Notes: generated by a model not told the origin, from the sequence alone. 64,000 bases of DNA from Cricetomys ansorgei (GCA_026225945.1 JAMJFZ010001264.1:517001-581000); one strand, 5' to 3'; positions 13,079-24,794 are shown, counted from the first letter of the stretch. Numbers and translations are program-made.

Positions 13079-13494
13079 ATAGGAAAGGGGAGGGGGAGCA
13101 CGTGACGTTTCAAGCATAGGGATGTCAACAAACAACTGAGTATCATAAAACAAATTTCTTTTCAGGTCAGATTTCAGCCCTCTGTATCCTTGCAAAAGAA
13201 AAAAAATTGTAGTGAAGCACAATTGTTTTGCAACCCCAGTGAGACTCCATTTGGAGAGAACAAAGTTTTCATTTGCGAGTGGTTATCAGTTGGAGATATC
13301 TTCCAGGTTAGTAATGGGTGTGCACGTCCACTTCTCCTTTTGGCTCTAGGACCCCACGTGACATAGACACACGCAGGCCCTGTGCATGCTGCCACCGTCT
13401 CTGTGAGTCCATATCTGCACTGGTCCTGCTGTGTTTAGAGGACCTTGTTCCCTTGGTGTCCGCATCCCCTCTGGTTCTCACAATCCCACCAGTA

Positions 13495-14135
13495 GGTGGC
13501 CAACGCAAAATGAACTCAGTGACATCTTTGGAGGTTCTTTGTCAATAATATTTTGTCAGGGATTTTTTTTTTAACCTCACAGGTCCTTCAAGTATGTATC
13601 ATGGCTTCTGGTTTTGTGTTTTTAAAAGATTCCTGTGTGTACGAATGTTCGTGTCTCTGCACCTATCTGTATTTCTCATGCTTTTTATTTATATCTTTTT
13701 TCTTTTGTTTGTTTGTTGTTTGTTTTGTACTATTCTGCTTTGTTTATTTTTACTTTATCTTATTTTATTTAATAATTATTCTTTACATGCCTGTTTGTTT
13801 TCTAAGAGAGACAGAAACGGTGTGGATTTAGATGAGAGAGGAGGAGGGGAGAATCTTGGAGGTGTTGGGGAGGAGGACCATAATCAGAATATATTGTATG
13901 AAAAAAATCTATTTTGGGTGCTCAGTGGTTAAGAGCACTGGCTGCTCTTCCAGAGGACCCATCCACGTTCATATCCCAGCACCTATATGGTAGCTCACAA
14001 CTGTCTGTAACTTTAGTCCCAGAGGGTCTGACACCCTCACACAGACATACATGCAGACAAAACACCAATGAATATGAAATAAAAATGAATAAAATATTTT
14101 AAAAAGGAAAAATATATTTTCGATAAAAGAAAAAT
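13495..14135 (+). mobile_element. L1 (Lx-type) 3'UTR and 3' end, sense, split by a B3A insertion
   Basis: The order GTGGCCAACGCAAAATGAACTCAGTGACATC, then GTTTGTTTTCTAAGAGAGACAGAAACGGTGTGGATTT, then ATAATCAGAATATATTGTATGAAAAAAATCTATTTT is the 3' end of murine-lineage L1s. The body stops at 13915 where a SINE is inserted; the last bases of the L1 tail continue at about 14107-14135. The element is 5' truncated and non-coding. Confidence 0.85.
13916..14106 (+). mobile_element. B3A SINE (B2 family) inserted in the L1 tail
   Basis: CTCAGTGGTTAAGAGCACTGGCTGCTCTTCCAGAGGACCC head (about 13 bp lost from the first 20), then CTCACAACTGTCTGTAACTTTAGTCCCAGAGG, CACACAGACATACATGCAGACAAAACACC and an A/T-rich tail. 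Left flank GAAAAAAATCTATTTT (13900-13915) and right flank GAAAAATATATTTT (14107-14120) look like the target-site duplication. Confidence 0.85.
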
Positions 14136-14479
14136 AGGAAGAAATGACACAGTTGTTACGTGAGGCTTATTTTTAGCACATCAAAATCTCTTTTTTCCCA
14201 CTGGGTTCTCTGTCTACCATTCCCCAGCCATATTCTTCCTAGATAAAGGAGCACACCCAGAAGGTCTTCTGAATTTGCTTTCAAATACTTTCCCCTTTTT
14301 GGAACCGCATTTCAATAGCACACAGATGAGCATGCACTTAATCGCATGGATTAAATGGTGTATGATTGAAATTAGTAGGTTTGAAAACCTTTCTAATAGG
14401 GTTGGTCCCTGTGAGAATACTTCTGATTCTTCTGTGTAGTCATGTTTAACAGTGTGTGGATCATCTGTTCTCATTCCAT

Positions 14480-14830
14480 CACTTTTCCCGGGTGAATGCA
14501 CCCACTCCGTGGCATCAGCAATCTAGGTACTGAAAATCCACAAGTCTTTGTCTTGACCCTGAACCTCTCCCTAGATCAGTTGTGAAGGTTTGCACCTGAT
14601 TGTTGGAGGATTCTACCTGGATCTGCTATTACAGTCTAAGCGAAGACACCAAGGACTGTCCCCCTTACCTGCATACAGAGATCTATTTGTCTTAATTTTC
14701 TGCTTTTGTGAGTAGCGTCACCCAACCTGCCTCCCCTTCGTGCCTGCGCCTAGGCAGTCACCCAGTCTATCGATTTTGCTTTCCAAATGTCTTTTGAATC
14801 CAGGTCGTTCTTAACACTGAAATGACTTTA
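14480..14830 (+). repeat. Possible L2 fragment
   Basis: AAATCCACAAGTCTTTGTCTTGACCCTGAACCTCTCCC and CTTTCCAAATGTCTTTTGAATCCAGG have the flavour of the L2 3' region. The match is weak and broken. Confidence 0.4.
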
Positions 14831-15140
14831 TTTATATCTTTCATCCCCTATTCCTCCAATCTAAACAGGAATTTCTCAAATAAGAAGCTCTCAGTTTTCT
14901 GAACTGAATTAATATGTCCCTCCCTCTGTTCCAGCAAATTCTAAATCTTTAGTGGATATTCAGTGCTTTTCGGGATACAAAGATGAAGACGGGTTTTCTT
15001 ACTTTAGTCACTAGAGTAAGATAACTAAGTAAATCACTAGGGTCTTGTGTCTCTAGATTTTTATTTTAGTAGCAAAATCAGAATGTCTTTCCTGCATAGA
15101 TCAGTTTATTCAGTTCATAGATAAAAACCAAATAGTCAAA

Positions 15141-15168
15141 AACAAAAACAAAAACAAAAACAAAACCA
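15141..15168. repeat. (CAAAAA)n
   Basis: Five units of AAAAAC at the end of an A-rich stretch. Confidence 0.9.
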
Positions 15169-15309
15169 AGCCTCTGACAGGTTAAGAAACTTTTTCCTTA
15201 TAAACAGATCGTACATGATAGACATTGAATTTGGACTCTGGACTGAGTTCAATGTAAACACTATATAAGACACGTACTAATTATTCGACTCCTTATCTTG
15301 GCAAATAAA

Positions 15310-15660
15310 ACAAAGAAAAAGAAAAAAAAAAACACTTGGATGAATCTCAAAATAATTACACTGAATGAAAGAAGCCAGATCAAAAAAGATTGTGTGCTGT
15401 GAGGTTCCATGTACACAAAATCTTAGAGAATGCAAGCTAGATGTTGTGACAAAAAGCAGGGTAATGGTTGCCTAGGGAAAGGGACAAGGTTGAAAGGCCA
15501 GACTGCAAGGAAGGAAAGTTCAAGTGTGGGGATCACGAACAGGTTCCATTTCTTGGCTATGTCACTAGTGTGAGAGTGTACATAAATGTCCCAACTTAGC
15601 AAAGTGTACTCTTCAACCGTGTGTCACTTCTGCCAACAAAGATGTTAGCAAACAAATACA
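15310..15660 (+). repeat. Ancient L1 (L1M) 3' end, sense
   Basis: TGGATGAATCTCAAAATAATTACACTGAATGAAAGAAGCCAGA, then AGGTTCCATGTACACAAAATCTTAGAGAATGCAAG and AAAGCAGGGTAATGGTTGCCTAGGGAAAGGG follow the order of L1MA/L1MB 3' ends. Confidence 0.85.
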
Positions 15661-16299
15661 CAGACAACTGAGATATGCTCACACCTTTCCAATCCTACTT
15701 GCTAAACCAAGGGTAACTAATCATCAAGAGGATAATCCAGCAATGGATGGAGGGAAGACAAATCCCCAAATGCCTAGATCTCAGACTTAACAGGTAGTGG
15801 AATAAGATCACCATACAGTTAAAATTCCCAGGATTTGTGGGGCTACCTGGTTTTCAGCTTCTCTTTCTTACACTTGGGGTGAAATATGGCAAGGTATATA
15901 ACAAAACTGTAAGTGTTTTCATCTCAAAAGGAATGCTGTTGTAAGAATGGAAATAATGGACATAGTCCACTGATGAAATGTTACCCTCATGACTATGCAC
16001 ATGTCAACGTCTGCTAAACACTGTTAAGGGGCACAGAAGACCTGAATCGGATGCACCAAGCTGTGGTGTGTTTAAGTCTGGCAGGGGTGAGGAGGAGGAG
16101 TCATTAAATGTAGTTCCACAGAAACATGTCACTCGTCACAGGAAGGCTTTTTCTGAGAGGCACCAGCATCTGGGGGCAGTGACAGATCACCGGGTCCAGC
16201 TTCTACTAATTCCAGGGGACTCTCTGTTTCCATATCCTGCCCAGGAAAGCAGAATGCGAACAGCAGCTCTTGCACCGGGTCAGTCTCTGCCTTTCTACA

Positions 16300-16440
16300 G
16301 AAAATAGCAATGCTTTCCGCTTTATTCCGTTCCTCTATTACCTTAATGTGCTGGCCTGGAGGATGAATGAGATAATAAACACAGAGCACCGAGTGAGCAC
16401 AGTGTCTGGGTCACAGGAGGCGCTCAATAAATGTTAATTC
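16300..16440 (+). repeat. MIR SINE 3' portion, sense
   Basis: GGATGAATGAGATAATAAACACAGAGCACC followed by ACAGTGTCTGGGTCACAGGAGGCGCTCAATAAATGTTAATTCCC. Confidence 0.8.
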
Positions 16441-16979
16441 CCTGCCCCCAGCCTGGTATAGATTAGCCCTGACTTCTCAGAAATGCAAATCCCTGTGAGC
16501 TCACCTAGGTCTCCTTTCAATATCCCTGCATAGGAGCCTTTTACTACCCCTTAAAGCTGGGCCAGAATCCCTCTCCTCTGCTAATTGTCCCACAGAGACC
16601 AAGGGAAGAGAAGGCAGCCACTCCGGAAGAGGCTCCAACCTCCTAGCACAGGAATCTTTCTGTGCTATTGAGCTCCGTGAGCACGGACCTCATTCGTCTT
16701 TCCCAGACATTGCTGCGCCATCCATTTTAAATGACATAGAAGTCGACCCGTTTATCAAGATCAGCATACTAGTGTATTATTATGATTATTTAGCATTTAC
16801 ATAACACTCTATTTGCAAAGTGCTTAATAATAATTTATTTATTACTTCATCTAACTATGCACTAATGGAAAATTCAAGAGATTGTTTTGAGTTCACTGAC
16901 CTCAGCTCTGGAGACACCCCAGGCCATTCTCAATTGCTGCCCAAATGCCTGCTGTAAAATGTTTTAATGAAAACCATTT

Positions 16980-16980
16980 G

Positions 16981-17029
<49 letters not shown>

Positions 17030-17071
17030 CACACACAAGTATTCACACATGGGGTCACACACATATATATT
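16980..17071. repeat. (AT)n(GT)n followed by (AC)n(AT)n: alternating purine-pyrimidine quasi-palindrome
   Basis: AT repeats run into about 17 GT units, then TATACACACACA and CACACACATATATAT. The two sides are reverse complements over 20 or more bases. Confidence 0.9.
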
Positions 17072-17329
17072 TATGGTTACACAGGTGTGTGTCTCTGTGT
17101 CTTTCCCTTTCGGCATCTGTAAGGTGTTAAAAACAACACTTTCACTTCACAGTGGAGAAAAATAGACATTACTAAGACAGTATTAAGAAGAGACTGGAAA
17201 TACATATATCTTGAACTTACATAAAACTGATACAAGATTCTGTTCTTATTGTGTAGAAGACATGGAAACCATGCATGTATTCTATTATCCCCTTTTGGAA
17301 GCATCTATAGCTTGGCAGAGTGTTTCTTA

Positions 17330-17450
17330 CCTCCCTCCCAGGATGCAGGAGGCTGAAGCAGTAGGGTCAGGACTTTAAAGCCAGCTCAATATATATATAA
17401 GACTCTGTCTCAAAAATAAGTAAATAAGCAAACAAACAAACAAACAAAAA
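17330..17450 (+). repeat. B1-type SINE fragment with (CAAA)n tail
   Basis: CAGGAGGCTGAAGCAGTAGGGTCAGGACTTTAAAGCCAGCTCAATATATATATAAGACTCTGTCTC is the 3' half of B1, then AAAAATAAGTAAATAAGCAAACAAACAAAC. Confidence 0.75.
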
Positions 17451-18879
17451 ACACGAGAGACCTAAGCTGTTCTCAGAGCCTTGCAGGTGGCTGATAGCCT
17501 CTGCCAGTTAGCTCTTTTGAAGCCCACCTCAGGCAATAACTGAGCATGGCAGTGGTATGCACTGGCTTTCTGTCCACGTAGGGTTCAATTCAAAGGGAAT
17601 TTGAAGAGCTGTGGATTGGGTTGGCAGAGACTTCCTCAGGCCTCCATTTCTATTTGTCAGCATCTTTGCCCCTTCAAGCCTTTCTCATCCTTTTCCTTCA
17701 CAGGCATAAAAACCTCCATACGTCTCTCCAGTCCTGACCTAACTTCAGATTCAGCCAGCTTTCTCAGCCGCCAGGCCTCCCCAAGCCTGTACTGAAGTTA
17801 AGCCATGCAGTGTTAGGCAGGTCTCTCTGCAGACTGGGAAGTGAATCTGGTGCTTTCAAAGATCTTTCCCTCCTCCATTTTATGCCTGTGAATCCATAGT
17901 GAAGGGAGTTCACTATAATTTTGGGTCTTTAGCCTGTATGCAAAAAGGCTTTTATAAACACACTGATAAAATACCCTTTTAAAAAGGCAATTGCAGGAGG
18001 AGAGGGCTTATTTTGGTGTATAGTTCAAGGGTACAGTCCGTTGCAGAAGGTAGGCCATGGAAACCAAGCTTGAGGACATCGGTGGTCACACTGTACCCAC
18101 AGCCAAGAAGCAGAGAGTGGTGAGCGCCTGTGCAATCAAGGACCCAAGCTCCATGGAGGAAGGCTCTGAGGGGAATGCTCATTGCTTCTGATATCCCCTT
18201 CTTATAGTCTGCATTGATTTTTACCTCTGTTAAAATGTTATGAGCACGGACTGATGTGGGAACATTATGCAGTAAGTTATCTGTGTATATAAGATATTTA
18301 TATTTAACATTATAGAATATACAACATAATAAGTAAATAAATAACACAGCATAAATGAGCTAACACGTATGCTCACGGAAAACAGTCTAACAGACGTGTC
18401 AGAAGAGAGAAATAGGAGGGAAAGGTCATACTGATAGAAGGTGCAAACGCGATTATATTTGGAAAGAGTCTAACTCCTAAATCTGACAGTCCCCACTATT
18501 TACCTATCCAGTCAAATTCAATCTGAGAAAGAAAAACTTAAGTGAACCATCCCAACAGAGAACAGCTCTTGAATCATGCACAGAATCTTAGGGAATGCCA
18601 GTCTCTTGTAAGTGGCTCATGTTTGTCTCCTTTGGAGGTCTTTTTTATGGTCAAGAATAAGGATAGAAGGCACAAGCTCTTTCCTATCATGCCTATATTT
18701 CTTATTTTCCATATTTGTATAGTTCTGTCATTTTCCACATCATCTCCGGGAGGAATCTGGCTTCTCCTTTCCTGTCCCCTTTATCCCACAGTGATCTCAG
18801 GTCAAAGATATCTGTGAGAAAATCAACTATTAAGAAGTGTGAATAGGATTTTTGAAAGGAAAAGCCAGCAAGAATAAAA

Positions 18880-19210
18880 GCTAGTCATGGACAGGGCCAT
18901 GCATAAGGTTGTTGTTGGCAATTGGCTGTGAGAGACATGCTAAAACTGGCTGCCGTTTTTTAAAGCACGCTTCATAATCTTTTGCGTAAAGTCTCAGAAG
19001 GTTTAACTACCATTAATTAGGGGGATATGTGACATGTCTAAAGAGAACAATAATGAGAGTATCTCGGACTTTCATCTGTTGCTTTTAGAGGCTGATTAGC
19101 AGAATGTGTATTACACCCCTTAAAACGACAGGCAGGGTTCATCAGCCGTCTTCAGTAAGAATCTAGGCTCCATTTCAATAATGATTTCAAAGCATGAAGT
19201 AGATATGATT
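18880..19210. other. Unique stretch, candidate conserved noncoding element
   Basis: No recognisable repeat. Carries several homeodomain-type cores (CATTAATTAGG, CTGATTAGC, AATAATGATTT). Listed as a candidate only; conservation cannot be judged from one sequence. Confidence 0.25.
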
Positions 19211-19504
19211 TGTGATTTACAGAGGTCAGCATGAATTGACCCAAACAAGACATATCCTATTTCCATCACTTACTACTAGGAAATAAGATCTTAAAACAGC
19301 ACAGAGTTCCTGATCCAATTTCTTCAAAAATTTCTTCTCCTCTTGTTCTTGCTTTGGATAAAAGTGGGTAATGAAAAGATAGCATGCCAATAAAGGGGAA
19401 AGGATCTGCTCTCAGCATAGTAGCTAGCCCAGCCGTAGTCAGTCCAACAGTGTTCGCCACAAGGCACTGGCTCTGGCTGGTCCTGTCTAAAACATTGCTA
19501 TTCA

Positions 19505-19622
19505 GAGAGCAGCAAAGTATGGTGGTATTGTACACCACCTTTAGGGTCAGACTCTGGGTTCACATCCTGACTCTGCCACACACGTTTGTCTCTCTAGATA
19601 AGTTCCTTAACTTTTGAGGGGG
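19505..19622 (+). repeat. MIR SINE 5' portion, sense
   Basis: TTTAGGGTCAGACTCTGGGTTCACATCCTGACTCTGCCACACACG...TAGATAAGTTCCTTAACTTTTGAGG matches the MIR head and core. Confidence 0.75.
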
Positions 19623-19654
19623 GGGCGATATCACAGAATTCTTTGATACAGAAT

Positions 19655-19820
19655 GAGTGTCAACAGGGTAGGACGGCGCATGCCTGTAATTCCAATATTC
19701 AGGGGGCTAAAGCAGAAGAATGTCCTGAAGTTCAAGACCAACCTGGTCTCCAAAGAGCATTCCAGGCCATTCTGGGCTACATACATTTTGTTCCAGTAAA
19801 ATGAAATAAATAACAAAACC
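19655..19820 (+). repeat. B1 SINE, near full length, sense
   Basis: GGTAGGACGGCGCATGCCTGTAATTCCAATATTCAGGGGGCTAAAGCAGAAGAATG...GTTCAAGACCAACCTGG...GGGCTACATACATTTTG with an A-rich end. Confidence 0.85.
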
Positions 19821-19954
19821 AGTGCTATAGCACACACTTTAAAGAATTGGAATGGGATGCTATGCTGTTAAAGAGGCACATCTGGTAAGAGAAACAGTCT
19901 GGAAATGGTAGCTCTTTATTACACATTAAACACATTGTCTGAGAGTAATGAGCT

Positions 19955-20530
19955 AATATGTTGGATGCCAAAATCGGGATCCAAAAAGGTCTCACTAGGC
20001 TGGACTCAAGGAGCAAATCTAATAGGGTGGCATTTAACAAGGATAAATGTAAAAGCAGTGCAATTAGATCTAAACAGCTAGTGGCACAAATGCCCGGTGG
20101 GGTGATGGGTGTTATCAACCGCGCACCTGAGCAGAGGCTTGGGTGTGTCACTGACGCTTTGCTAATTAAGGGTCAATGGTGTGAGAAGTCCACCAAGAGG
20201 CAAAGGCTTCTTAGGCAGCACTGAGCGAGTGCATTGTCTGGAACTAAGGAAGAAATAGTACCCGTGTCCTCTGCCGTTCCCTGGGCCTCGCATGTTATCA
20301 GGGGTGGTGATAAATGGACCTAGGATCAGGAAAGAGATGGAAATCTCATCAGAGCCAAACAAGCAGAGGAAAGAGAAGCCCATGAAGGCTGTGGGCCTGT
20401 GTTCACAAACATTTGTAAAGCAGTATGTGCATGGCGGATAAAAGCCTTGTAGCAAATTTCCAGCTCCTTTTCTGCTTCAAGCTGCTCAGTAGAGAACAAC
20501 AAGGATAGGTGTGAGTTCCAGAAAGGAAGA
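19955..20530 (+). repeat. Ancient CR1/L3-type LINE fragment (reverse transcriptase tail)
   Basis: GTGGCATTTAACAAGGATAAATGTAAAAGC encodes VAFNKDKCK, the FNxDKCK block seen at the C-terminal end of CR1/jockey-type reverse transcriptases. Further on, ACCAAGAGGCAAAGGCTTCTTAGGCAGCACTGAGCGAGTGCATTGTCTGGAACTAAGGAAGAAATAGTACC has the order of the AKKANAILGCI..SIVSRTREVIVPL block. The frame is broken and the copy is a relic. Family name from memory; a related ancient LINE is possible. Confidence 0.6.
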
Positions 20531-20814
20531 CTGCCGCTCACTATACAAAGAACATAGCTTCAACCATTAACACTGTGGTGAGTTCCCAGCACTAGGGAGG
20601 CCCAGGTAGTGGCTGAAGAATTGCCTGCAATTCTTAAGGTAACTACCCTGTCTCCGAGCCTAAGGCTCAGCCTTTCTGCTATAGAAGTCAAGTGCATAGG
20701 GAGATTTTTCTCCAGGGAGAGGGTTCATAGCCCTCTTAAGATCCTCTATAGACCCAAACATCCTGACCCCAAATCTCTTCCCCAAAAAATGGAGATGAAT
20801 TGAGTTGTAGCATT

Positions 20815-20937
20815 CTTATTCTAATTCATTTTAAGCACTGTTAGCTACTAGACCAGGGAGTGGGAACACAGCATTGAATAAGAGATACTCTCTGTCCTTG
20901 TAAAGGGAAAGCTTAACTTTGACGTATTCTGCTAGAC
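20815..20937 (-). repeat. Probable L2 fragment, antisense
   Basis: TTCATTTTAAGCACTGTTAGCTACTAGACCAGGGAGTGGGAACACAGCATTGAATAAGAGATACTCTCTGTCCTTG resembles reverse L2 3' end; cut by the URR1 insertion. Confidence 0.5.
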
Positions 20938-21140
20938 CAGCAGTTCTCAACCTGTGGGTCACGACCCCTTCTACAGGGGTGGCCTAAGACCATCTGCATA
21001 TCAGATATCACATTACAATTCATAACAGTTGCAAAATTACAGCTATGAAGAAGCAATGAAAATAGTTTTATGATGGGGGTCACCACAGCACGAGGAACTG
21101 TATTAAAGGGTCACAGCCATAGGAAAGTTGAGAACCACTG
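20938..21140 (+). mobile_element. URR1 hAT-Charlie MITE with target-site duplication
   Basis: Ends CAGCAGTTCTCAAC and GTTGAGAACCACTG are inverted repeats. The interior (CATCTGCATATCAGATATCACATTACAATTCATAACAG, GGGGGTCACCACAGCACGAGGAACTGTATTAAAGGGTC) is the rodent URR1 element. The flanking octamers TGCTAGAC and TGTTAAAC (6/8) fit a hAT 8 bp duplication. It is non-autonomous, with no transposase. Confidence 0.95.
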
Positions 21141-21634
21141 TGTTAAACAAACGTATGCAAAGTTCCTTACCTGCTGTGATGGTGTTGTACAATAGAACGA
21201 CACACCCGGGACAATATTCTGTTTTTCTTGGGCCAAGGTCCCTTCAGCTTGGGACTGGGGACTCTCCCAGTAGTTGAAATACTTGAGCAATTTTCACTGT
21301 CCTTTGGAGGTGGTGAATTCCAGGTCACCAAGGACTCCCAGGCAAGGAGACAACAAAGTGGTAGACATCCTGTAAGCTCCTACCAAGGCTCTGGGAACTG
21401 TTTATTCCCAGTCCTGACCTCTCTAAGGCCCTGCTCCACTTGCCTATGATGGATGTAAAAACTGGTATGTCTTAAAATGAGAGTCCACAGAAGCTGCAAG
21501 AAAACGCCTTCACTTAGTTCATGAAAACCCAAATCAGCAGCTGCTTGTGCCTGTGTGCACACCCACATTAAACTGCCAGGCTGCTTTTCATTTATTTACC
21601 CTCCATGTACTGCCCGTTTATTGGGCCAATAAAT

Positions 21635-21835
21635 TGGAGGCAGTAATATCTCCACTCATCAAAACCCTACCTGTCTTCCAGGCCTGCTGTCACCTTCCAT
21701 TCTTCTGACATCTCCCTAGGTGTCCTGCTCATGGGGGACACGCTATTCTCTGAACACCTGCAGCATCTACTGTGTATGCCTCTTATTAGGCACTGACTGT
21801 TTATGCTTTTGGTTGCTATGTCTCTGGATTCTCTT
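21635..21835 (+). repeat. L2 LINE fragment, sense
   Basis: AAAACCCTACCTGTCTTCCAGGCCTGCTGTCACC...ACCTGCAGCATCTACTGTGTATGCCTCTTATTAGGCACTGACTG follows the L2 3' order. Confidence 0.6.
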
Positions 21836-22264
21836 ACTTAGCTGGATGTTTCTAGTTTTAGACTAGGTGAGGTCTTGCCTGACAAGGTCATGAATTCCTG
21901 CTTACTGGGGCGGAGCCAAAGCCCATGACTGACTTTTCACTGTGAGGTTGAGAAGCATCTTAGCCAGGGGGCAAACAGGGAGTCATATACCCATCCTTGG
22001 GTCTTTTAAAGGAAACTAATATAGCCAGATAGAGCCAAATTCAGAAAGGCAGTTTGCCTTGTCCTGGCCTATGGATTCATCCAGTCTCCCTGGCAAGCAG
22101 AGAGAAAAGGAGGAGATGGTTCCCAGGGGGTTTTAAACCATGGAATTGGAATGATGGCTTTTAAGTATCCCCATAGTCTAATGACTCCATGGAGCACTAT
22201 TGTCAACTGTATTAGAACATTACTTTCTCTTTCTCTCCTCTCTTTGGTGGGGGTAGGGAGCAAC

Positions 22265-22445
22265 TGTTTTTTTTGTTTTGTTTTGTTTTGTTTTGAGACA
22301 GAGTCTCACTATGTAGCCCTGGCTGTTCTGAAACTTGCTCTGTGTACCAAACCGGCCTTGAACTCACAGAGATCTGTCTGCCTCTTCCTTCCATGTGCTG
22401 GGGATTACAAGCACATGCTATTGCACCCAGCTTGTTCCAGAGCAT
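22265..22445 (-). repeat. B1 SINE, antisense, with (TTTTG)n
   Basis: TTTTGAGACAGAGTCTCACTATGTAGCCCTGGCTG...GGCCTTGAACTCACAGAGATCTGTCTGCCTC...GTGCTGGGGATTACAAGCACATGC. Near full length; tail of five TTTTG units. Confidence 0.95.
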
Positions 22446-23599
22446 GTGATCGAATGGGTAAACAGTTGGTGCCTAATAAGAGGTGCACACAGTAGATGCT
22501 ATAGCTGATCAGAGAATAGCATGCTCTCCCTGAGCAGAGCACTGGGGAGACATCTGGAGAAGGTAAGGTGACAACCAGACCCTGGGAATCTGGTAGAGTT
22601 TTGATGACTGGATATTACTCTCTCTACAGCTGAACTCAGATTCTTGGGCTGGACATGGTATGGCATGTTTAAGTTATGCCAGAGACTCGAGAACAGACTG
22701 TCAGCGGCCCTCTGCCTGGCCCTCATGCCTGTGGCCTGGAGCTCCGTCCACCTGTCAGTCTAACTCTTAGAGGGACCAAAGGATCTGAATAAAAACCCAC
22801 ATCTGCCTGTCTAGGTGAAGCATCCTGTCTCCAGCTGGGTGGCACCCAGACGTGGGCTGCCAGGCTCGCAGACGATAAGCAAGCGTCTCTGGACCTGAAC
22901 CGGGTCTTCTCCGAAGGCCTTCGAGCACAAGTCATGATTTGTGTTTAAAGCTAGCTAGGATTCAGGAGGAGCCAGAGTCCAACTTCATATCACTGACCCC
23001 ATCCCCACCCGCAGAATGGTGGGTCTTTTTGCCCCTTCCATGGTTTGGACACTTGTTTGCAAACCAACCAGGCTCCTGAGTGTCTCGGTAGTCTAGGTTT
23101 CTTTTCTCATCTTTCCCTCTGTGTGGGGCTCTCGTAGGTATTGGAACCGCCTTAACTCAGGTGCAAATCCTAACTCAGAGTGGGAAGGCTGACATCCTGA
23201 CAGCAGCCTGCTGCTTCACTATGAATCCTGCTTCGTCCCCTCCCCCTTCCCCCATCTACTGGCAATATGCAAGCAACACCAGCTGGGCCGGAATCCTTCA
23301 CCACGCTCTGCCACATATGGCTGCTCGGAAACCCCAAGGCTGCACCAAAGGAACAAAGGACATCCCAACATGGACACTGGATATAAGCTCAGCCATTTAG
23401 AAGGCACTTTGGACTCTGGCTCTGCCAGAGACCAGTAGCCATTTTCTGAGGCTAGTACTGTACATGTCTGGAAATCTCCATTTGGCTGGAGGAAGCCGAT
23501 CTATTCTTTCTCTTTCCCCGTTTTCTCTCCCTACCGCACGAATCGCTCGAGACCCACCTGAGACCTAACATTTGTCTGTTTTGAGAATAGATGAGTATT

Positions 23600-23850
23600 T
23601 ATTAGAATTAAGCAGCTGGGAGCCCCGTGATATTTAGACTGGTATTAGGAGGAATGTATGAGAAGAAGATAATGCTGGATCTTTTTGTCTGCAAACCAGT
23701 CTGGGCTTAGTTACCGAGGGGATTTCTTGGGTCTCCTGTGAGAACCAGATACAGTTAATTTCCTGCAAAAGCTGCGGGCTGGGCTGCGCTGATATTGCAG
23801 TGTTATTTAGAATAGAAAGGTCAGGCCTGAGATTGAATAATCATTGACAA
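23600..23850. other. Unique stretch, candidate conserved noncoding element
   Basis: Repeat-free sequence with GTGTTATTTAGAATAG and TTGAATAATCATTGACAAG; homeobox-like cores. Suggestive composition only. Confidence 0.2.
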
Positions 23851-24294
23851 GAAATCCACAGGGCATAGGAAGCAGTTGGCGAGCAGTGGCTGACTTATTT
23901 CTCCTTCCCCCGCTTCCCTTGCTTCCTGGGTATCTGTGGTTTCTGGGGTTTGTTTAGGATTCTTTTTGCAACTGTTTCCCAGACTCGTAGCTGGTAGGTG
24001 AAGTGTGTTGAGACAAAGAGGAACAGCTTCCAGGCCATCAATGGAGATGGGACATTCAGTCTTACAGACTGGGTGTATCTATTCTGGGTCGTTAGCCTTG
24101 GGTACCTGTGTATGAATTTTGAGACCATATATGGCTGCTTCTCTCCTCAACAGTTTGAAGTACTCTGTCCCCCAAATAGGGTGTTTTCTTTTCCTGCGTG
24201 GTGTCTGAGCTACCTTCTGTGTGGCCCAGTTTGAAAGCCTGTTCTGAGCTCGGAGTCACATTTCGGACTTTGAGAAGCACAGAGGAGAACCGGA

Positions 24295-24530
24295 TGAATG
24301 GAACAGCTGCTGTGTGTCAGCCCTGGGCTGGGCTCTTTGCTCGCAGTAGTTCACAAACCCCGGCACTCCTGAGAGCCCTGCTTTACTGATGGGGAAATGC
24401 CTCAGAGGGCATAGAGAAGCTGAGGAGCTTGCTCAAGACCTCTCAGCTCTTATGCAGCACAACGAGAGTGTGAAAGCAGGGGTCTAGGCAGGCAACCAAG
24501 CTCATTCCGTGCTTCGAGCTTCCCATTCTC
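24295..24530 (-). repeat. MIR SINE, antisense
   Basis: CTGATGGGGAAATGCCTCAGAGGGCATAGAGAAGCTGAGGAGCTTGCTCAAGACCTCTCAGC...AAAGCAGGGGTCTAGGCAG is the reverse MIR order. Confidence 0.7.
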
Positions 24531-24587
24531 ACTGGGGGCTTCTGCTGCTGCTATCCGCTTTCCTTTAATGCAGTCACTCTATGCATG

Positions 24588-24604
24588 GGTTTTTTTTTTT
24601 TTTT
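24588..24604. repeat. Poly(T) run
   Basis: About 16 T. Confidence 0.9.
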
Positions 24605-24794
24605 AAGTCTTTGTTTTTATTTAATATGAGAGTTTCTCTATTGGCAAACAACATCACCAGCCATCCAGTCAGAAGACTGATGTCACAAACTAGATGGTGA
24701 AGACTGTGGATGGGCCACGGGAAAGCTGATGTCGCTTCTGAATCTCAGATGCTGTATAACTTATTCATTTTGAAATTTCCTTTATTTAACGTTT

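Noticed and set aside
13916..14106. tRNA-like A/B-box sequence
   Set aside because: Head of a B3A SINE, not a tRNA gene; the same holds for the RSINE1 heads.
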